From Pantoea sp. BAV 3049 (GTDB lineage: Bacteria > Pseudomonadota > Gammaproteobacteria > Enterobacterales > Enterobacteriaceae), in contig NZ_WHOY01000031.1 in the NCBI RefSeq assembly GCF_009765445.1, forward strand, positions 2,649,683 to 2,713,682: a stretch of 64,000 nt of DNA, written 5' to 3'. Under the pieces are notes generated by a model. The model did no database searches, had not been told where the DNA came from, and saw nothing but the letters and a program-made list of their open reading frames with translations. Both the position numbers and the translations under genes were made by a program. Below, one piece after another: positions 46,463 to 57,083 of this stretch. Each line of letters opens with the position of its first letter. Position 1 is the first letter of the stretch.

Positions 46463-47650
46463 ATGCGCCCGTCCTTCGCTCTGCAACATCTTACTTTCCC
46501 TGCCATAGTGGCGGGCTTTGTCGCCGTACTGGTGGGTTATACCAGTTCTGCCGCAATTATCTTCCAGGCAGCCGCGGCGGCGGGAGCAACAGCGCTGCAG
46601 ATTGGCGGCTGGCTGAGCATGCTCGGCCTGGCGATGGGCATTACCTCAATGGGTCTGTCCCTCTACTATCGCGCACCGATACTGACCGCCTGGTCAACGC
46701 CGGGGGCGGCCCTGCTGGTCACCAGCCTGCCCGGTACACCAATGCCGGAGACCATCGGCGTGTTCATCTTCGCATCCGGGCTGATCTTCCTCTGTGGCGT
46801 GACCGGATTGTTTGCCCGCCTGATGAATTACATTCCACAGGCAATTTCAGCTGCGATGCTGGCCGGGATTTTACTGCGCTTCGGCATGGATGCTTTTAGT
46901 TCGTTTAAACTCGATTTCACCCTGACGGCGGTCATGTGCCTGACGTATCTGCTGATGAAACGTTACCTGCCCCGTTACGCTATCGTGCTGACGCTGCTGG
47001 CCGGGCTGGCGAGTGCCGCGCTGAAGGGCGAGATCCACTTCTCCCACCAGCCGCTGAGCTTTGCGCCGCCGGAATTTATTGCGCCGCACTTCACCCTCTC
47101 CACGCTGCTGGGGATTGGCGTGCCGTTCTTTGTAGTCACTATGGCATCGCAAAATGCGCCAGGCATTGCCACGCTGAAGGCTGCAGGCTATCAGGTGCCC
47201 ATTTCGCCGCTGATGAGCTGGACCGGGCTGACCTCACTGCTGCTTGCGCCGTTCGGCGGGTTTTCGGTTTGTATTGCCGCGATCACTGCCGCCATCTGTA
47301 TGGGTCCGGATGTCCATCCCGACCCGCGACGTCGTTACTGGGGCGCAGCCTGTGCCGGGTTCTTCTATCTGCTGGCGGGAGTCTTTGGGGGTGCCATCGG
47401 CCAACTGTTCAGTGCGTTGCCGCCTGCCCTGATCCATACCATTGCCGGACTGGCGCTGCTGGGCACCATTGCCGGAAGCCTGCAACGGGCATTAGTGGAT
47501 GAGAAACAGCGGGAGGCGGCGGTGATTACCTTTCTGATTACGGCTTCAGGCCTGACGCTACTGGGCGTCGGCGCCGCATTCTGGGGATTGGCTGGCGGGG
47601 TGATTACGCATGTCATTCTTTCACTGCCCCGGCGCCCACAGGCGGAATAA
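46463..47650 (+). CDS. ydcO: BenE-family transporter YdcO
   Basis: A 395-residue inner-membrane protein of the benzoate/H+ symporter family with about 11-12 hydrophobic segments. TSSAAIIFQAAAAAGATA, TAWSTPGAALLVTSLPG and TMASQNAPGIATLKAAGYQ are characteristic. The ATG at 46463 has GGAAGA upstream. A longer frame running back through sutR is antisense to it. The substrate is uncertain; the family name rests on BenE. Confidence 0.88.
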   Translation: MRPSFALQHLTFPAIVAGFVAVLVGYTSSAAIIFQAAAAAGATALQIGGWLSMLGLAMGITSMGLSLYYRAPILTAWSTPGAALLVTSLPGTPMPETIGVFIFASGLIFLCGVTGLFARLMNYIPQAISAAMLAGILLRFGMDAFSSFKLDFTLTAVMCLTYLLMKRYLPRYAIVLTLLAGLASAALKGEIHFSHQPLSFAPPEFIAPHFTLSTLLGIGVPFFVVTMASQNAPGIATLKAAGYQVPISPLMSWTGLTSLLLAPFGGFSVCIAAITAAICMGPDVHPDPRRRYWGAACAGFFYLLAGVFGGAIGQLFSALPPALIHTIAGLALLGTIAGSLQRALVDEKQREAAVITFLITASGLTLLGVGAAFWGLAGGVITHVILSLPRRPQAE

Positions 47651-47744
47651 AAAGAGCAAGAACAACGATCTCACTGACCGAAGCCCCGGGCAACGGGGAA
47701 ATCGAAGCTTAGCGGATACCGGCCGCTACAGCTGGCCGGAAACG

Positions 47745-48374
47745 CTATCTTAACACCACCCACCTGCGGCCAAAGAGGATGGTAAGCAGCACGATAGTGG
47801 CTATCGCACCCAGGTGCTGAATAAAGTCCAGCCAGTGCAGATGAATGGGATGGCACAACGACAGTAACGACAGCGCCATGCAGGCAACACCAGCCCCTGC
47901 CACCGCCAGACTGCGAACCGGGAACAGCGCACGGGTCTGGCGCAGATAACCGATAACAATCGCCATCATCGGTATACTGACCACCATCATAAAGAGATAG
48001 CAATTGGTGCCTTCCATATGCCCCGCTGTCTCAGGCGCGTTGCGCAGATTGATCAGAATGCTGACCAGCCACACTCCCACCAGCGGCATAAACCATCGCC
48101 AGCCAAGTGGACGGCGTCCGGCAATACTCATCTGGAAGGCATTACGAATAGCCAACGTACCGGTCAGAAATGTCAGCAACAGCTGCAGTGCCGCCCACTG
48201 CATGCCCGGCTGCGACCAGTCGTTCAGCGTTCGGTGCACGATCAGACTGGCTGCCGCGCCACAGGGCAGCGCCATCGCTATCCACGCCAGCACGCGCCAG
48301 CCCGTTGGCCGCGTTCTCTTCACCGGTGAAGCACCGCGGCTGAGTTTATCAATTAATAAATCATGATCGGTCAT
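47745..48374 (-). CDS. NrsF family anti-sigma factor (DUF1109)
   Basis: A 209-residue membrane protein with six hydrophobic segments (WRVLAWIAMALPCGAAASL first). It matches NrsF/DUF1109, the integral-membrane anti-sigma factors of SigF-type ECF factors. Cysteines lie in ALPCGAAAS, EGTNCYLFM, VACMAL and SLCHPIHL; periplasmic cysteines sense oxidants in the Caulobacter protein. Start 48374 is preferred for GGAG upstream. It overlaps the sigma gene by 14 bp, as expected of a cognate pair. Confidence 0.82.
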   Translation of the reverse strand: MTDHDLLIDKLSRGASPVKRTRPTGWRVLAWIAMALPCGAAASLIVHRTLNDWSQPGMQWAALQLLLTFLTGTLAIRNAFQMSIAGRRPLGWRWFMPLVGVWLVSILINLRNAPETAGHMEGTNCYLFMMVVSIPMMAIVIGYLRQTRALFPVRSLAVAGAGVACMALSLLSLCHPIHLHWLDFIQHLGAIATIVLLTILFGRRWVVLR

Positions 48375-48924
48375 GCTTAGCTCCAAAACGGCGAAGGTTG
48401 GTCAGCGCGCGGTGCAGAAGTGACTTTACGGCGGGGACCGTCAGGTTATTCTGCGTTGCGGCTTCCGCCAGGCTCATTTCCCTCAGGTGGACATGCTCGA
48501 CGATTTGTCGCTGCCGGGTGGAAAGCTGGTCAAGATAAACGCCCAGTTCCTCCCGCGGATCCTGACGCTCCTGGGAGACAAAAACCGCTTCCGAATGGGC
48601 TACGGACTCTACTTCTGCCACTTCCCAGTGGCGCTGCCGTCCACGCCGCCGCAGCGTATCAATGGTTCTGGCATGCGCAATCGCCATCAGCCAGGGCAGG
48701 AATGGGCAGGCGGGATCGTAAGTGTGGCGAACCCGATGCACGGCCAGCAGAACATCCTGAATCACATCTTCCACCAGTACCGCATCGTCAATTTGCTTGC
48801 GCACCATTGAGCGAATAACCGGCACCAGCGCAGTCAGCAGACGAGTGTATGCCTGCTGGTTTCCAGCCTGCGCTTGCGCCATCAGAATTGGCCATTCCTC
48901 TCGTGGTGTGTCGGTTTTATCCAT
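48361..48924 (-). CDS. ECF sigma factor, SigF-like
   Basis: A 187-residue sigma-70 family factor. Region 2 spans about 20-95 (DVIQDVLLAVHRVRHTYDP, FLPWLMAIAHARTIDTLRR). Region 4 spans about 125-180 (STRQRQIVEHVHLREMSLAE, then VPAVKSLLHRALTNLRRF). It is co-transcribed with a DUF1109/NrsF anti-sigma gene and lies downstream of a membrane thiol reductase and a periplasmic peroxiredoxin. Control of its own redox-repair operon is the natural inference. Confidence 0.87.
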   Translation of the reverse strand: MDKTDTPREEWPILMAQAQAGNQQAYTRLLTALVPVIRSMVRKQIDDAVLVEDVIQDVLLAVHRVRHTYDPACPFLPWLMAIAHARTIDTLRRRGRQRHWEVAEVESVAHSEAVFVSQERQDPREELGVYLDQLSTRQRQIVEHVHLREMSLAEAATQNNLTVPAVKSLLHRALTNLRRFGAKHDRS

Positions 48925-48951
48925 TGACCGCCTTTAAGCCCCGGCCTGTTT

Positions 48952-50184
48952 TCAGACCTTTTTGCCGCTTGCCTGCTCCAGTGCGTTGACCACAATTGAC
49001 GGAGTCAGAACCTGCGGCAATACCTTCGGTGCACTGCCATCTGCCGGATAGACAATATACAGCGGCAAACCGCCCTGCCCGAACTCACTCATTACGTCAT
49101 CAATGTCCGGATTGAATTTTGTCGAGTCCGCGACCATGTAGACCGTGCCGGTGCGCAGCAGTGCCTGTTTCACCGTATTGGTCGACAACGTGGTGCGCTG
49201 ATTAACCTGACAGGTAATGCACCATGATGCGGTGAAGTCTACCAGTATAGCCTTACCGTGCCCGCGCTCCGCAGCAACTGTTTGCGGCGACCATTTAACT
49301 TGCGTAACGGTGGGAGCCGCCTGCCCGTCGGGCAGAGGTGAGCCGGGTTGCATAATGGCAGAAATCGGCGCAATCACCGCGACAAACAGTACCAATGTGA
49401 CGGCAAACATCACCTTATGAGGCTTGCCGGAGAAGCGGCGTTTTTGTGCCATACCGTACATCCAGGCGGTAAAGCTCAGCAGCACCGAGCAGGCCAGGAT
49501 TGTCGCCAGTGCTGCGGTTCCCGCCTGTTGGGCCAGCACCCAGACCAGCCATGCCCAGGCGCCCAACATCGGAAAAGCCAGCCCGCGCTTGAGAATATCC
49601 ATCCATGCACCAGGACGAGGCAGGTGTTTTGCCAGCTGAGGGAACAGTGACACCACCGTAAACGGCGCGGCAAAGCCCACAGCCAGCGAGAAAAATATCG
49701 CCAGAGAAACGGCGGGCGGCTGAACCAGCGCATAACCGACAGCACTGGCCATAAACGGTGCCGAACAGGGCGTGGCAACCACGATCGCCAGTGCCCCGGT
49801 CAGCGCCGAACGAACCAGCGAGCTGCTACCCATTTCGATTTCACCCACACGCTGCAGTGAAAGCCCGACTTCAAACACGCCGAGCAGGTTGATAGCAGCC
49901 GCCAGAATGATCAACGCCAGAATAGCAATCACCAGCGGAGACTGCAGCTGGAAGCCCCAGCCGACAGCGTTCCCTGTTGCCCGCGCAGCCAGCAGAATAC
50001 CGGCCAGCGCCAGCATGGTGACAACGACACCGGCCAGGAAAGCCAGCCCCTCCGCGCGTGCGCCGGAGGGGCTTCCCTGATGGCGCAGCAGGCCCAGCGC
50101 CTTCAGCGAGATCACCGGGAACACGCAGGGCATAAAGTTGAGGATAATGCCGCCTAAAAAGGCGGACAAAATTGCAGTTAACAT
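48952..50184 (-). CDS. ScsB/DsbD-like membrane thiol-disulfide reductase
   Basis: A 410-residue protein. The N-terminal membrane domain (about 1-270) has eight hydrophobic segments and the two redox cysteines in NFMPCVFPVISLK (about 19) and VATPCSAPFMAS. The C-terminal thioredoxin-like domain carries W-C-I-T-C (about 316). The periplasmic N-terminal domain of DsbD is missing, as in some DipZ-like forms. It moves electrons from cytoplasmic thioredoxin to the periplasm, here probably to the peroxiredoxin encoded 35 bp upstream. Confidence 0.82.
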   Translation of the reverse strand: MLTAILSAFLGGIILNFMPCVFPVISLKALGLLRHQGSPSGARAEGLAFLAGVVVTMLALAGILLAARATGNAVGWGFQLQSPLVIAILALIILAAAINLLGVFEVGLSLQRVGEIEMGSSSLVRSALTGALAIVVATPCSAPFMASAVGYALVQPPAVSLAIFFSLAVGFAAPFTVVSLFPQLAKHLPRPGAWMDILKRGLAFPMLGAWAWLVWVLAQQAGTAALATILACSVLLSFTAWMYGMAQKRRFSGKPHKVMFAVTLVLFVAVIAPISAIMQPGSPLPDGQAAPTVTQVKWSPQTVAAERGHGKAILVDFTASWCITCQVNQRTTLSTNTVKQALLRTGTVYMVADSTKFNPDIDDVMSEFGQGGLPLYIVYPADGSAPKVLPQVLTPSIVVNALEQASGKKV

Positions 50185-50219
50185 AACGGGCCTCTGTCGG
50201 CTGAAGATTTACCGGGCAA

Positions 50220-50792
50220 TCAGGATCGGGATGCGTGTGACGCAGAATATTGTTTCACTGCATCCATCGCTTTCTGAATGTGCGTGTCTGGATTGCGGTC
50301 GGTGTAGCTCAGCAGGATTTTGCCGTCCGGAGCGATGACATAGGAGGTGCGGTCAGAAAGCGTTTTGCCCTGCATCTGCATCGTGGTCTGATATTCAGCG
50401 GCGATTTTGGCACCCGGATCGGCAGCCACTGCGAATTTATCGCGGCACTCCAGTTTGGAGAAGTCAGCCACCTGATCGGTATTACCGGCAGTCACGCCAA
50501 TCACCGTTGCGCCCAGTTTTTTGAAGCCATCAGAGGCCTCAGCAAAATCGTGGGCCTCAATAGTACAACCCTTGCTGAACGCCGCAGGGAAGAAATAAAG
50601 CACGACCGGCCCTTTCTGCAGCGCCTGCTGAAGGGAGAAAGTCAGCGGTTTACCCGCCAGTGCACCCTGCAATTTGAAGTCAGGGGCCTGGGAACCGACC
50701 GGCAACGCCGCTTCGGCATTAATGGCTGGCAGGGCGAGGCTCATGAAGGCAGCGGCGGTCACAGAACATAAAATTTTTTTAGTACGGTTCAT
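50220..50792 (-). CDS. Periplasmic peroxiredoxin (AhpC/TSA, BCP-like)
   Basis: A 190-residue protein with a signal peptide (to about residue 28, AEA). It has an AhpC/TSA fold: VGSQAPDFKLQG, peroxidatic Cys in FSKGCTIEAHDF (about 80) and a second Cys in LECRDKF that may resolve it. VIAPDGKILLSY lies near the end. It would reduce peroxides in the periplasm, recharged by the ScsB/DsbD-like protein. Start 50792 is chosen for GGAGC about 6 nt upstream. It is first gene of the leftward operon. Confidence 0.83.
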   Translation of the reverse strand: MNRTKKILCSVTAAAFMSLALPAINAEAALPVGSQAPDFKLQGALAGKPLTFSLQQALQKGPVVLYFFPAAFSKGCTIEAHDFAEASDGFKKLGATVIGVTAGNTDQVADFSKLECRDKFAVAADPGAKIAAEYQTTMQMQGKTLSDRTSYVIAPDGKILLSYTDRNPDTHIQKAMDAVKQYSASHASRS

Positions 50793-50980
50793 GAAAAGCT
50801 CCATCAGGGTTAAGAGAACTGCTGTCTTCAACAGTTCGCTGCGGAGCAGTAAAAAGTTTCGCCGGAGGAGAAAATATTTTTCCAGTTTGAGCGAAAAAAT
50901 GATAACCGAATGATTTCAGGAAAATTTCCCCAGACGACGGCGTTACGTTTCCCCATCGCTGATAGTGGCAGAACAGCGCC

Positions 50981-51898
50981 CTAGGTCAGGTTAAACCGGC
51001 TGTCCGGCTTCAGCGGCTCGGGCAGTGGGAAGTCGCCATTCATCGCCTTCAGGTTGCGTTCAATCACCACGCAAATCGCATCCAGCGGCAGATCGTTAGC
51101 ATCAGTGCCAAACGGATCTTCCAGCTCTTCAGCCAGCGACTCCAGAGACAGGAAGGTATAAGAGATAAACACCGACACCAGCGGCGTCATGTAGTGTAGA
51201 TCGGAGACCAGTGCAAACGGCAGCAGCGTACAGAACAAATAGACGGTGCGGTGCAGGATCAGGCTGTAGGCAAACGGGATCGGCGTGGTGGCGATACGTT
51301 CACAGGCACCAAGCACCTGTGACAAATGATTCAGATTTTCATCAACGCTCTGCCACAAAATATCTGACAAAGTGCCCTTTTGCCGCTGCTCGCCCAGCCA
51401 CAACCCCATACAGAGCAAAATCTGGTTGCCCGGTAGCGGATTGTTCAGCACCCGATCGTGCCAGCGCTCCGCCAGCAGCCGTTGCAGGTCGCTGCTGGCC
51501 TCGGTCTGTCGCAGCTGATGCTTAAGACTCCAGGCGAACGCTGCCATCAGTGCGGCGAACTCCCGTGCGGCTGCATCATCCAGCAGCAGGATGCTTTTAA
51601 TCTGCCGCAGCAGAGAACGCTGGGTGATCAGCAGCGAGCCCCAAATTGTGCGCGCTTCGGTAAAACGGGCATAGCTGGCGTTATTACGAAAACCGAGGAA
51701 AATGGCGATTGCCACCCCGAGCAGGCTGAAGGGTGCAGTGGTGAGATGGATACCCAGTGATTCGTACCACTGATAGCTGATCACCGCGATAATCGACATC
51801 AGCAGATTCAGCGACAGGCGAAACAGGATTTTTGACAGCACGGAACCGTGCCAGTCAAACAGGCGACGGAACCAGTGCTGATAGGGTCGAACTATCAT
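50981..51898 (-). CDS. Bestrophin-family channel protein (YneE-like)
   Basis: A 305-residue protein of the UPF0187/bestrophin family (KpBest-like). Conserved segments are the N-terminal MIVRPYQHWFRRLFDWHGSV, LGVAIAIFLGFRNNASYARF, TEARTIWGSL and the C-terminal LESLAEELEDPFGTDANDLP that binds Ca2+ in animal relatives. It forms pentameric ion channels in the inner membrane; bacterial forms conduct cations. Unknown role here. It lies 3 bp downstream of cobB in the same direction. Confidence 0.86.
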   Translation of the reverse strand: MIVRPYQHWFRRLFDWHGSVLSKILFRLSLNLLMSIIAVISYQWYESLGIHLTTAPFSLLGVAIAIFLGFRNNASYARFTEARTIWGSLLITQRSLLRQIKSILLLDDAAAREFAALMAAFAWSLKHQLRQTEASSDLQRLLAERWHDRVLNNPLPGNQILLCMGLWLGEQRQKGTLSDILWQSVDENLNHLSQVLGACERIATTPIPFAYSLILHRTVYLFCTLLPFALVSDLHYMTPLVSVFISYTFLSLESLAEELEDPFGTDANDLPLDAICVVIERNLKAMNGDFPLPEPLKPDSRFNLT

Positions 51899-51901
51899 CG
51901 A

Positions 51902-52735
51902 TTACTTGCCGATTTTCTGCAGCAGGCTATGCACAAACTTCGGCACCACTTCGCTGGCAAGACCGTAATCCTTCTCTTCAAATTCGCTGCCAACCTGGCT
52001 TGGCTCCAGGTTCAGCTCAATGGTATGCGCGCCCTGCAGCTTCGCTTCATGCACGAAGCCCGCAGCCGGGTAAACATGACCAGAAGTCCCGATAGCAACA
52101 AAGTAATCCGCCTCAGCCAGCGCGGCATAAATCTCATCCATTTGCAGCGGCATCTCGCCAAACCACACTATATGCGGGCGCAGCACCGACGGGAACTGGC
52201 AGCAGTGGCAGCGATCGGACGCTTTCACATCCTCCTGCCAGTGCAATACCTGACCACTGGTGGCGCAGCGTACCTTCAGCAGTTCACCGTGCATATGGAT
52301 GACGTTACTGTTTCCGGCACGCTCATGCAGGTTATCGATGTTCTGGGTCACCAGCAGGAAGTGATCTCCCAGCGCCGCTTCCAGTTCCGCCAGCGCCATA
52401 TGTGCAGCGTTGGGCTGGATGTCAGGCTGCTGAAGCTGCCGACGACGGGCATTGTAGAACTCCTGAACCCTGGCCGGATCGCGGGTGAAGCCTTCCGGCG
52501 TGGCAACATCTTCCACCTTGTGCTCTTCCCACAGGCCATCTGCCGCGCGGAAGGTACGGATCCCCGACTCAGCGGAGATCCCAGCCCCGGTCAGCACCAC
52601 CACCCGGGGCAGTGGATTGCGGGCAATTTCTATATTGCGGTCGCGTTCAAAAATGCGCTGACGAAAGCGCTGATGCACCTGACGTCGGGTTTTCTTGTAA
52701 CGTGCCAGTCTCAGTCGGCGACGGGGGGTACGCAT
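51902..52735 (-). CDS. cobB: NAD-dependent protein deacylase CobB
   Basis: A 277-residue sirtuin (E. coli long form 279). NAD pocket [17 protein letters not shown] (about 47-63), [13 protein letters not shown] (about 138), catalytic His in VIHMHGEL (about 153) and zinc cysteines in VRCATSG and CHCCQF. The Arg-rich N-terminus ([17 protein letters not shown]) belongs to the long isoform. The ATGATG start has GAGGAG upstream. It removes acetyl/succinyl groups, including on acetyl-CoA synthetase. It is 10 bp downstream of nagK. Confidence 0.94.
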   Translation of the reverse strand: MRTPRRRLRLARYKKTRRQVHQRFRQRIFERDRNIEIARNPLPRVVVLTGAGISAESGIRTFRAADGLWEEHKVEDVATPEGFTRDPARVQEFYNARRRQLQQPDIQPNAAHMALAELEAALGDHFLLVTQNIDNLHERAGNSNVIHMHGELLKVRCATSGQVLHWQEDVKASDRCHCCQFPSVLRPHIVWFGEMPLQMDEIYAALAEADYFVAIGTSGHVYPAAGFVHEAKLQGAHTIELNLEPSQVGSEFEEKDYGLASEVVPKFVHSLLQKIGK

Positions 52736-52745
52736 CATAACTCCT

Positions 52746-53657
52746 CTACTCCTTAACGTGCAGGAACGCGGCACCGCGCATTCCGCCTGCGTCTCCGTGA
52801 CGCGCCCGGGCAAAGCGTGGCGGCCTGGCCACCGGCAGCAGATGCCTGCTGACCCGTGCTTCCAGCCCCTCAAAGAGCGCATCGAAATTGGATAATCCGC
52901 CGCCCAGCACCACCAGGTGCGGGTCGACCATCGTCAACAGATTGCCAAGGCAGACGGCCAGCAAATCTTTATAGCGTTCAGTGTGCGCAATGGCCTGTGC
53001 ATCTCCCTGATAATAACGGGTGATAATCTCCGGCGCATTGAGAGCAGACTGATTATAGCGCTGCCACAGGCGGGAAAATCCCGGACCTGCGAGCCATGAC
53101 TCAATACAGCCACGCTTGCCGCAGCCGCAAACGGGCAGCTCCACGTCCCAGCCCAACACATCCAGGGCATCAACCGGTAGCCGCATATGACCGAACTCGC
53201 CAACCACATAATTGCGGCCGGTTACCGGTTTACCGTCAACAATCAGGCCACCGCCCACCCCGGTGCCAAGGATCAGCCCCAGCACCACGGGGTAAGCCTG
53301 AAACTCATCGTCCCAGGCTTCGGAGAGCGCAAAGCAGTTAGCATCGTTATCGATACGCACTTCACGCCCCAGTCGCTGGCTGAGATCGGCCTGAAACCGC
53401 TGACCACGAGCGGCAGGAAGGTTGGCGGTGAACAGGGTTCCGTCATCCGGCACTGGCAGACCAGGTACGCCAACGCCCACGCTGCCATGCTCGCCGCAGA
53501 AAGCATCTGCCTCATGGGTCAATGTGACCAGCACGTCCAGCAGGGCCGCATAGTCATCTTTCGGCGTGGCAACGCGCTTGCTCCAGACCTGCTGGCGCTG
53601 TGGGTTATACACCCCAAGGGCGATTTTGCTACCGCCCACGTCAAAACCGTAATACAT
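52746..53657 (-). CDS. nagK: N-acetyl-D-glucosamine kinase
   Basis: A 303-residue ROK kinase phosphorylating GlcNAc from murein recycling. Motifs: [15 protein letters not shown] (ATP phosphate 1), [24 protein letters not shown] (catalytic Asp about 107), [14 protein letters not shown] and the zinc knot [11 protein letters not shown] (about 178). It lies 11 bp after lolE, the same order as in E. coli. Confidence 0.94.
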   Translation of the reverse strand: MYYGFDVGGSKIALGVYNPQRQQVWSKRVATPKDDYAALLDVLVTLTHEADAFCGEHGSVGVGVPGLPVPDDGTLFTANLPAARGQRFQADLSQRLGREVRIDNDANCFALSEAWDDEFQAYPVVLGLILGTGVGGGLIVDGKPVTGRNYVVGEFGHMRLPVDALDVLGWDVELPVCGCGKRGCIESWLAGPGFSRLWQRYNQSALNAPEIITRYYQGDAQAIAHTERYKDLLAVCLGNLLTMVDPHLVVLGGGLSNFDALFEGLEARVSRHLLPVARPPRFARARHGDAGGMRGAAFLHVKE

Positions 53658-53668
53658 CCGGACCTCTG

Positions 53669-54913
53669 CTACTGGCCGCTGAGCACGCGGGCCGGATCGA
53701 TACGGCTCGCTCTTCTGGCCGGATACCAGCTGGCTATCAGACTCAGCACCAGAGAGGTCGCCAGCACGATAGTCACGTCCAGCCAGTGCACTTCAGTCGG
53801 CAGAAAATCGATAAAGTAGATATCGCCGGACAGGAAATGGTAGCCGGTTAAGGTTTCAATTCCGCGAATAATCGGCGTGAGATTAAACGCCGCCAGCACG
53901 CCGACCACCACGCCGCTGACGCTGCCCACCAGCCCGGCCATCAGGCCATACCAGACAAAGATAGCCCGGATCAGCCCATCCTTCGCCCCCAGGGTACGCA
54001 ACACCGCGATATCACCGCTTTTATCTTTTACCGCCATCACCAGCGTGGAGACGATATTGAAGCAGGCCACGCCAATCACCAGCACCATTGCCAGATACAT
54101 AATGGCGCGGATCATCTGGATGTCGCGGTACATATAGCCATAAGTCCCAATCCAGCTGCGGATGTAGACGTAAGAGTGAGTGACCTCACCGGCATCACGC
54201 ACCAGCTTCTGCGCGGCAAACGGGTCGCTCATTTTCAGTGCAATGCCCGTGACGTTGTCACCCATTGCCAGATAGTGCTGCGCATCGGCCAGGGGAACCA
54301 GCGCCAGGCTGTGATCCAGCATGCCGCTGAGCGCCAGAATGCCGCTGACCTGCAAGCGCACGCGCTTCGGCTGCAGCAACTTATGCTGCGGGTCGCTGTT
54401 TGGGATCATGATGGTCAGCCAGTCGCCCTGTTTGACGTTCAGGCTTTTCGCCACGCCCTGGCCGAGGATAATCTGCTGTTTACCGGCGCTGAAGCTCTGC
54501 CAGGCGTTGTTCTGTACATAGGCAGGCAAGGCGCTGAGTCTGCTTTCCTGCTGCGGGTCCACCCCTTTCACCTGAATGGCCTGCAGCTTGACGCCGCTTT
54601 CAATCAGGCCGGTGAAGTTGATGTACGGCGCAGCTGCGGCAATGCCTTTGACCTGCTCAACTTTCGGTAACAGCGCCTGCCAGCCGGTGAAAGGCTGATT
54701 CACCGGCTCAATTTCACCATGCGGAACCACCGCCAGAATACGGTTGTTCAACTCGCGTTCGAAGCCGTTCATTGCACTCAGGCCGACAATCAGCACCGCC
54801 ACGCCGAGCGCGATACCCACGGTGGAGATCGCTGAAATCAGCGAAACCATGCCGCCACGGCGGCGCCCGCGACTGAAGCGCAGGCCCAGAAGAAGAGAAA
54901 GAGATCCCGCCAT
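53669..54913 (-). CDS. lolE: Lipoprotein-releasing ABC transporter permease LolE
   Basis: A 414-residue permease. It has an N-terminal TM, a large periplasmic domain (about 48-265) and three further TMs (about 270-400). Features include [19 protein letters not shown], the NGFERELN start of the periplasmic domain and a C-terminal [15 protein letters not shown]. With LolC and LolD it extracts outer-membrane lipoproteins to LolA. It starts at the last base of lolD. Confidence 0.95.
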   Translation of the reverse strand: MAGSLSLLLGLRFSRGRRRGGMVSLISAISTVGIALGVAVLIVGLSAMNGFERELNNRILAVVPHGEIEPVNQPFTGWQALLPKVEQVKGIAAAAPYINFTGLIESGVKLQAIQVKGVDPQQESRLSALPAYVQNNAWQSFSAGKQQIILGQGVAKSLNVKQGDWLTIMIPNSDPQHKLLQPKRVRLQVSGILALSGMLDHSLALVPLADAQHYLAMGDNVTGIALKMSDPFAAQKLVRDAGEVTHSYVYIRSWIGTYGYMYRDIQMIRAIMYLAMVLVIGVACFNIVSTLVMAVKDKSGDIAVLRTLGAKDGLIRAIFVWYGLMAGLVGSVSGVVVGVLAAFNLTPIIRGIETLTGYHFLSGDIYFIDFLPTEVHWLDVTIVLATSLVLSLIASWYPARRASRIDPARVLSGQ

Positions 54914-55617
54914 TACACCAGCCCTGCCAGGGTTACGTCCCCGCTCAACTGGCCGTCACGCATCTCCATCTGGCGGTTAAGGCGCTTTGCCAGGTGCAGG
55001 TCATGGGTGACCACCAGAAAAGCAGTACCCTGCCGCACGTTCAGCTCGCCCAGCAGGTCAAAGATGGCATCCGCGTTGCGGGCATCGAGGTTACCGGTCG
55101 GCTCATCCGCCAGTACCAGACGCGGACTGTTAACCAGTGCACGGGCGATGGCCACACGCTGACGTTCCCCGCCCGAAAGCTCAGAAGGACGGTGCGCGGC
55201 GCGCTTTTCCAGACCCACTGCGGCCAGCATTTCAATGGCTTTGGCTTCCGCCTCGCCCTTTGCGGCTTTGCCGATCAGCAGCGGCATCGCTACGTTTTCC
55301 AGCGCGCTGAAGTCCGGCAGCAGGTGGTGAAACTGATAGATAAAGCCCAGCTCACGGTTACGCAGCTCCGCTTTCGCGGCTGAAGACATCCCGTTCAGCG
55401 ATTTACCGTTGAATACCACGTCGCCGGAAGTGGGCGTATCCAGCCCGCCGAGCAGGTGCATCAGGGTGCTTTTGCCGGAGCCGGAGCTGCCAACAATCGC
55501 CATCATTTCGCCGGGCGTTACGCTAAAAGAGACGTTGCGCAGCACATCAGTCTGCACGCTGCCTTCCTGGTAGCGTTTACACAGGTTGTCGCACTGCAAC
55601 AGGATCGGGTTACTCAT
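54913..55617 (-). CDS. lolD: Lipoprotein-releasing ABC transporter ATPase LolD
   Basis: A 234-residue MacB-type ATPase: Walker [12 protein letters not shown] (about 42), the Lol-type segment [18 protein letters not shown], signature [15 protein letters not shown] (about 147) and Walker [12 protein letters not shown] (about 167). It overlaps lolC by 8 bp and abuts lolE. Confidence 0.95.
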   Translation of the reverse strand: MSNPILLQCDNLCKRYQEGSVQTDVLRNVSFSVTPGEMMAIVGSSGSGKSTLMHLLGGLDTPTSGDVVFNGKSLNGMSSAAKAELRNRELGFIYQFHHLLPDFSALENVAMPLLIGKAAKGEAEAKAIEMLAAVGLEKRAAHRPSELSGGERQRVAIARALVNSPRLVLADEPTGNLDARNADAIFDLLGELNVRQGTAFLVVTHDLHLAKRLNRQMEMRDGQLSGDVTLAGLV

Positions 55618-56809
55618 AACGTAAAGCCTCTGCGGGTTGAACGGCGGCGGCGCGCCAGGAAGGATAAAGCGTGGAAAGCAGCGCCACGACCATCGCGGTG
55701 ATGACGATGGTCAACACCTGCGTTACAGAAATTTCGACTGGCAGCGCCGCCCCGTCAAGGAAAGCGCCAATCAGCGGCATCAGGTTGTTCAGCTGGCTGG
55801 CGAGCAGCACGCCAAGCAGCGCGCCCAGCACCGAACCGACAATCCCGGCCGTCGCGCCCTGCACCATAAATACCATCACAATCTGGCGGCGCGTCAGGCC
55901 CTGAGTCTGCAGGATCGCCACTTCGCCCTGCTTCTCCATGATCAGCAGGCCGAGCGAGGTGATGATATTGAAAGCGGCCACGGCAACAATCAGGCTGAGC
56001 AGCAGCCCCATCATATTTTTCTCCATCCTCACCGCCTGGAACAGCTCGCCCTTACGCTCACGCCAGTCTTTCCACACCAGCCCTTCTGGCAGCTTTTGCT
56101 GACTGAGCGAATCAACCTGCAGCGGCTTGTCCAGCCACAGACGCCAGCCGGTAATGAAGCCCTGCGGATAGCGCATCAGGCGTGAGGCATCCTGCTGATT
56201 GACCAGAATCTGGTAGCCATCCACTTCGCTGTTGGCCGCAAAGGTCCCTGCCACGGTGAACAGGCGCTGGCTGGGCAGGCGGCCCATCGGGGTGAACTGG
56301 CTGGCAGAAGGCACCATCAGGCGCAGCTCGTCGCCCCGCTTCAGGCCCAGCTGCTCTGCCAGCTGCTCGCCAACGATCACGTTGTACTGGCCGGATTGCA
56401 GCACGTTCTGCTGAACGTTATTCAGATACGGCGTCAGCGGATCCGGTTCGTCCGGGTTGATCCCCAGCATCACGCCCACGCCCACGCTGCGGGCGCTTTG
56501 CAGCACCACATCGCCGGTGGTCAGTGGAGTAATACGGGAAGTCCCCTGCAACTGCAGCGAGTCGGCCGGGATCTGCTGAGGGTTAATGGATCCTTTCTGG
56601 CTGGTGATCAGCGCCTGAGGCATCAGGTTGAGGGTGCTTTTTTCCAGCTCATGCTCAAAACCGTTCATCACCGACAGCACGGTGACCAGCGCCAGCACCC
56701 CGAGGGTGATACCAATGGCGGAGAGCCAGGAAACAAACCGTCCGAAGCGGTCTGATGCTCGTCCACGCATATAGCGCAGACCGATGAATAACGCGACAGG
56801 TTGATACAT
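55610..56809 (-). CDS. lolC: Lipoprotein-releasing ABC transporter permease LolC
   Basis: A 399-residue permease (same length as in E. coli). It begins [20 protein letters not shown], has a periplasmic domain from [12 protein letters not shown] to about 255 that holds the LolA-binding hook, and three C-terminal TMs ending [18 protein letters not shown]. The start is the internal ATG at 56809; the frame extends upstream to 56959 without support. First gene of lolCDE-nagK-cobB. Confidence 0.95.
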   Translation of the reverse strand: MYQPVALFIGLRYMRGRASDRFGRFVSWLSAIGITLGVLALVTVLSVMNGFEHELEKSTLNLMPQALITSQKGSINPQQIPADSLQLQGTSRITPLTTGDVVLQSARSVGVGVMLGINPDEPDPLTPYLNNVQQNVLQSGQYNVIVGEQLAEQLGLKRGDELRLMVPSASQFTPMGRLPSQRLFTVAGTFAANSEVDGYQILVNQQDASRLMRYPQGFITGWRLWLDKPLQVDSLSQQKLPEGLVWKDWRERKGELFQAVRMEKNMMGLLLSLIVAVAAFNIITSLGLLIMEKQGEVAILQTQGLTRRQIVMVFMVQGATAGIVGSVLGALLGVLLASQLNNLMPLIGAFLDGAALPVEISVTQVLTIVITAMVVALLSTLYPSWRAAAVQPAEALRYE

Positions 56810-57083
56810 GTAATCCGTCTTCTGGCGGTGAATATGGCAAAAAGTGATCGAAGATGATAAAGGACAGGCCCGCGTTATGGAACCTCTAAGCTGCTGAGTC
56901 TGCTGTATTGTTTTGTCAGCAAAGACGTCATGCACCGCAGGCGAGTTCATATCGCCCAAAAAAACACCCGTTAATTGCTCAATTGTTCCACAATAATCGG
57001 CATAAACTGATATTTACCCCTCTGATATGGAGGTAATACTGTAGTGGTAATAGCGGCTAAGCGTAAGCCCGGGAGTGGTAAAA

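Noticed and set aside
50793-50980. ECF-type promoter (GTAAC/CGTC-like) for the peroxiredoxin operon
   Set aside because: A GTAACG is present on the minus strand but no matching -10 at a fitting distance, so I do not report it.
55637-56185. 182-codon frame opposite lolC
   Set aside because: Pure antisense shadow of lolC, with His/Gln-rich composition typical of the reverse frame of GC-rich genes.
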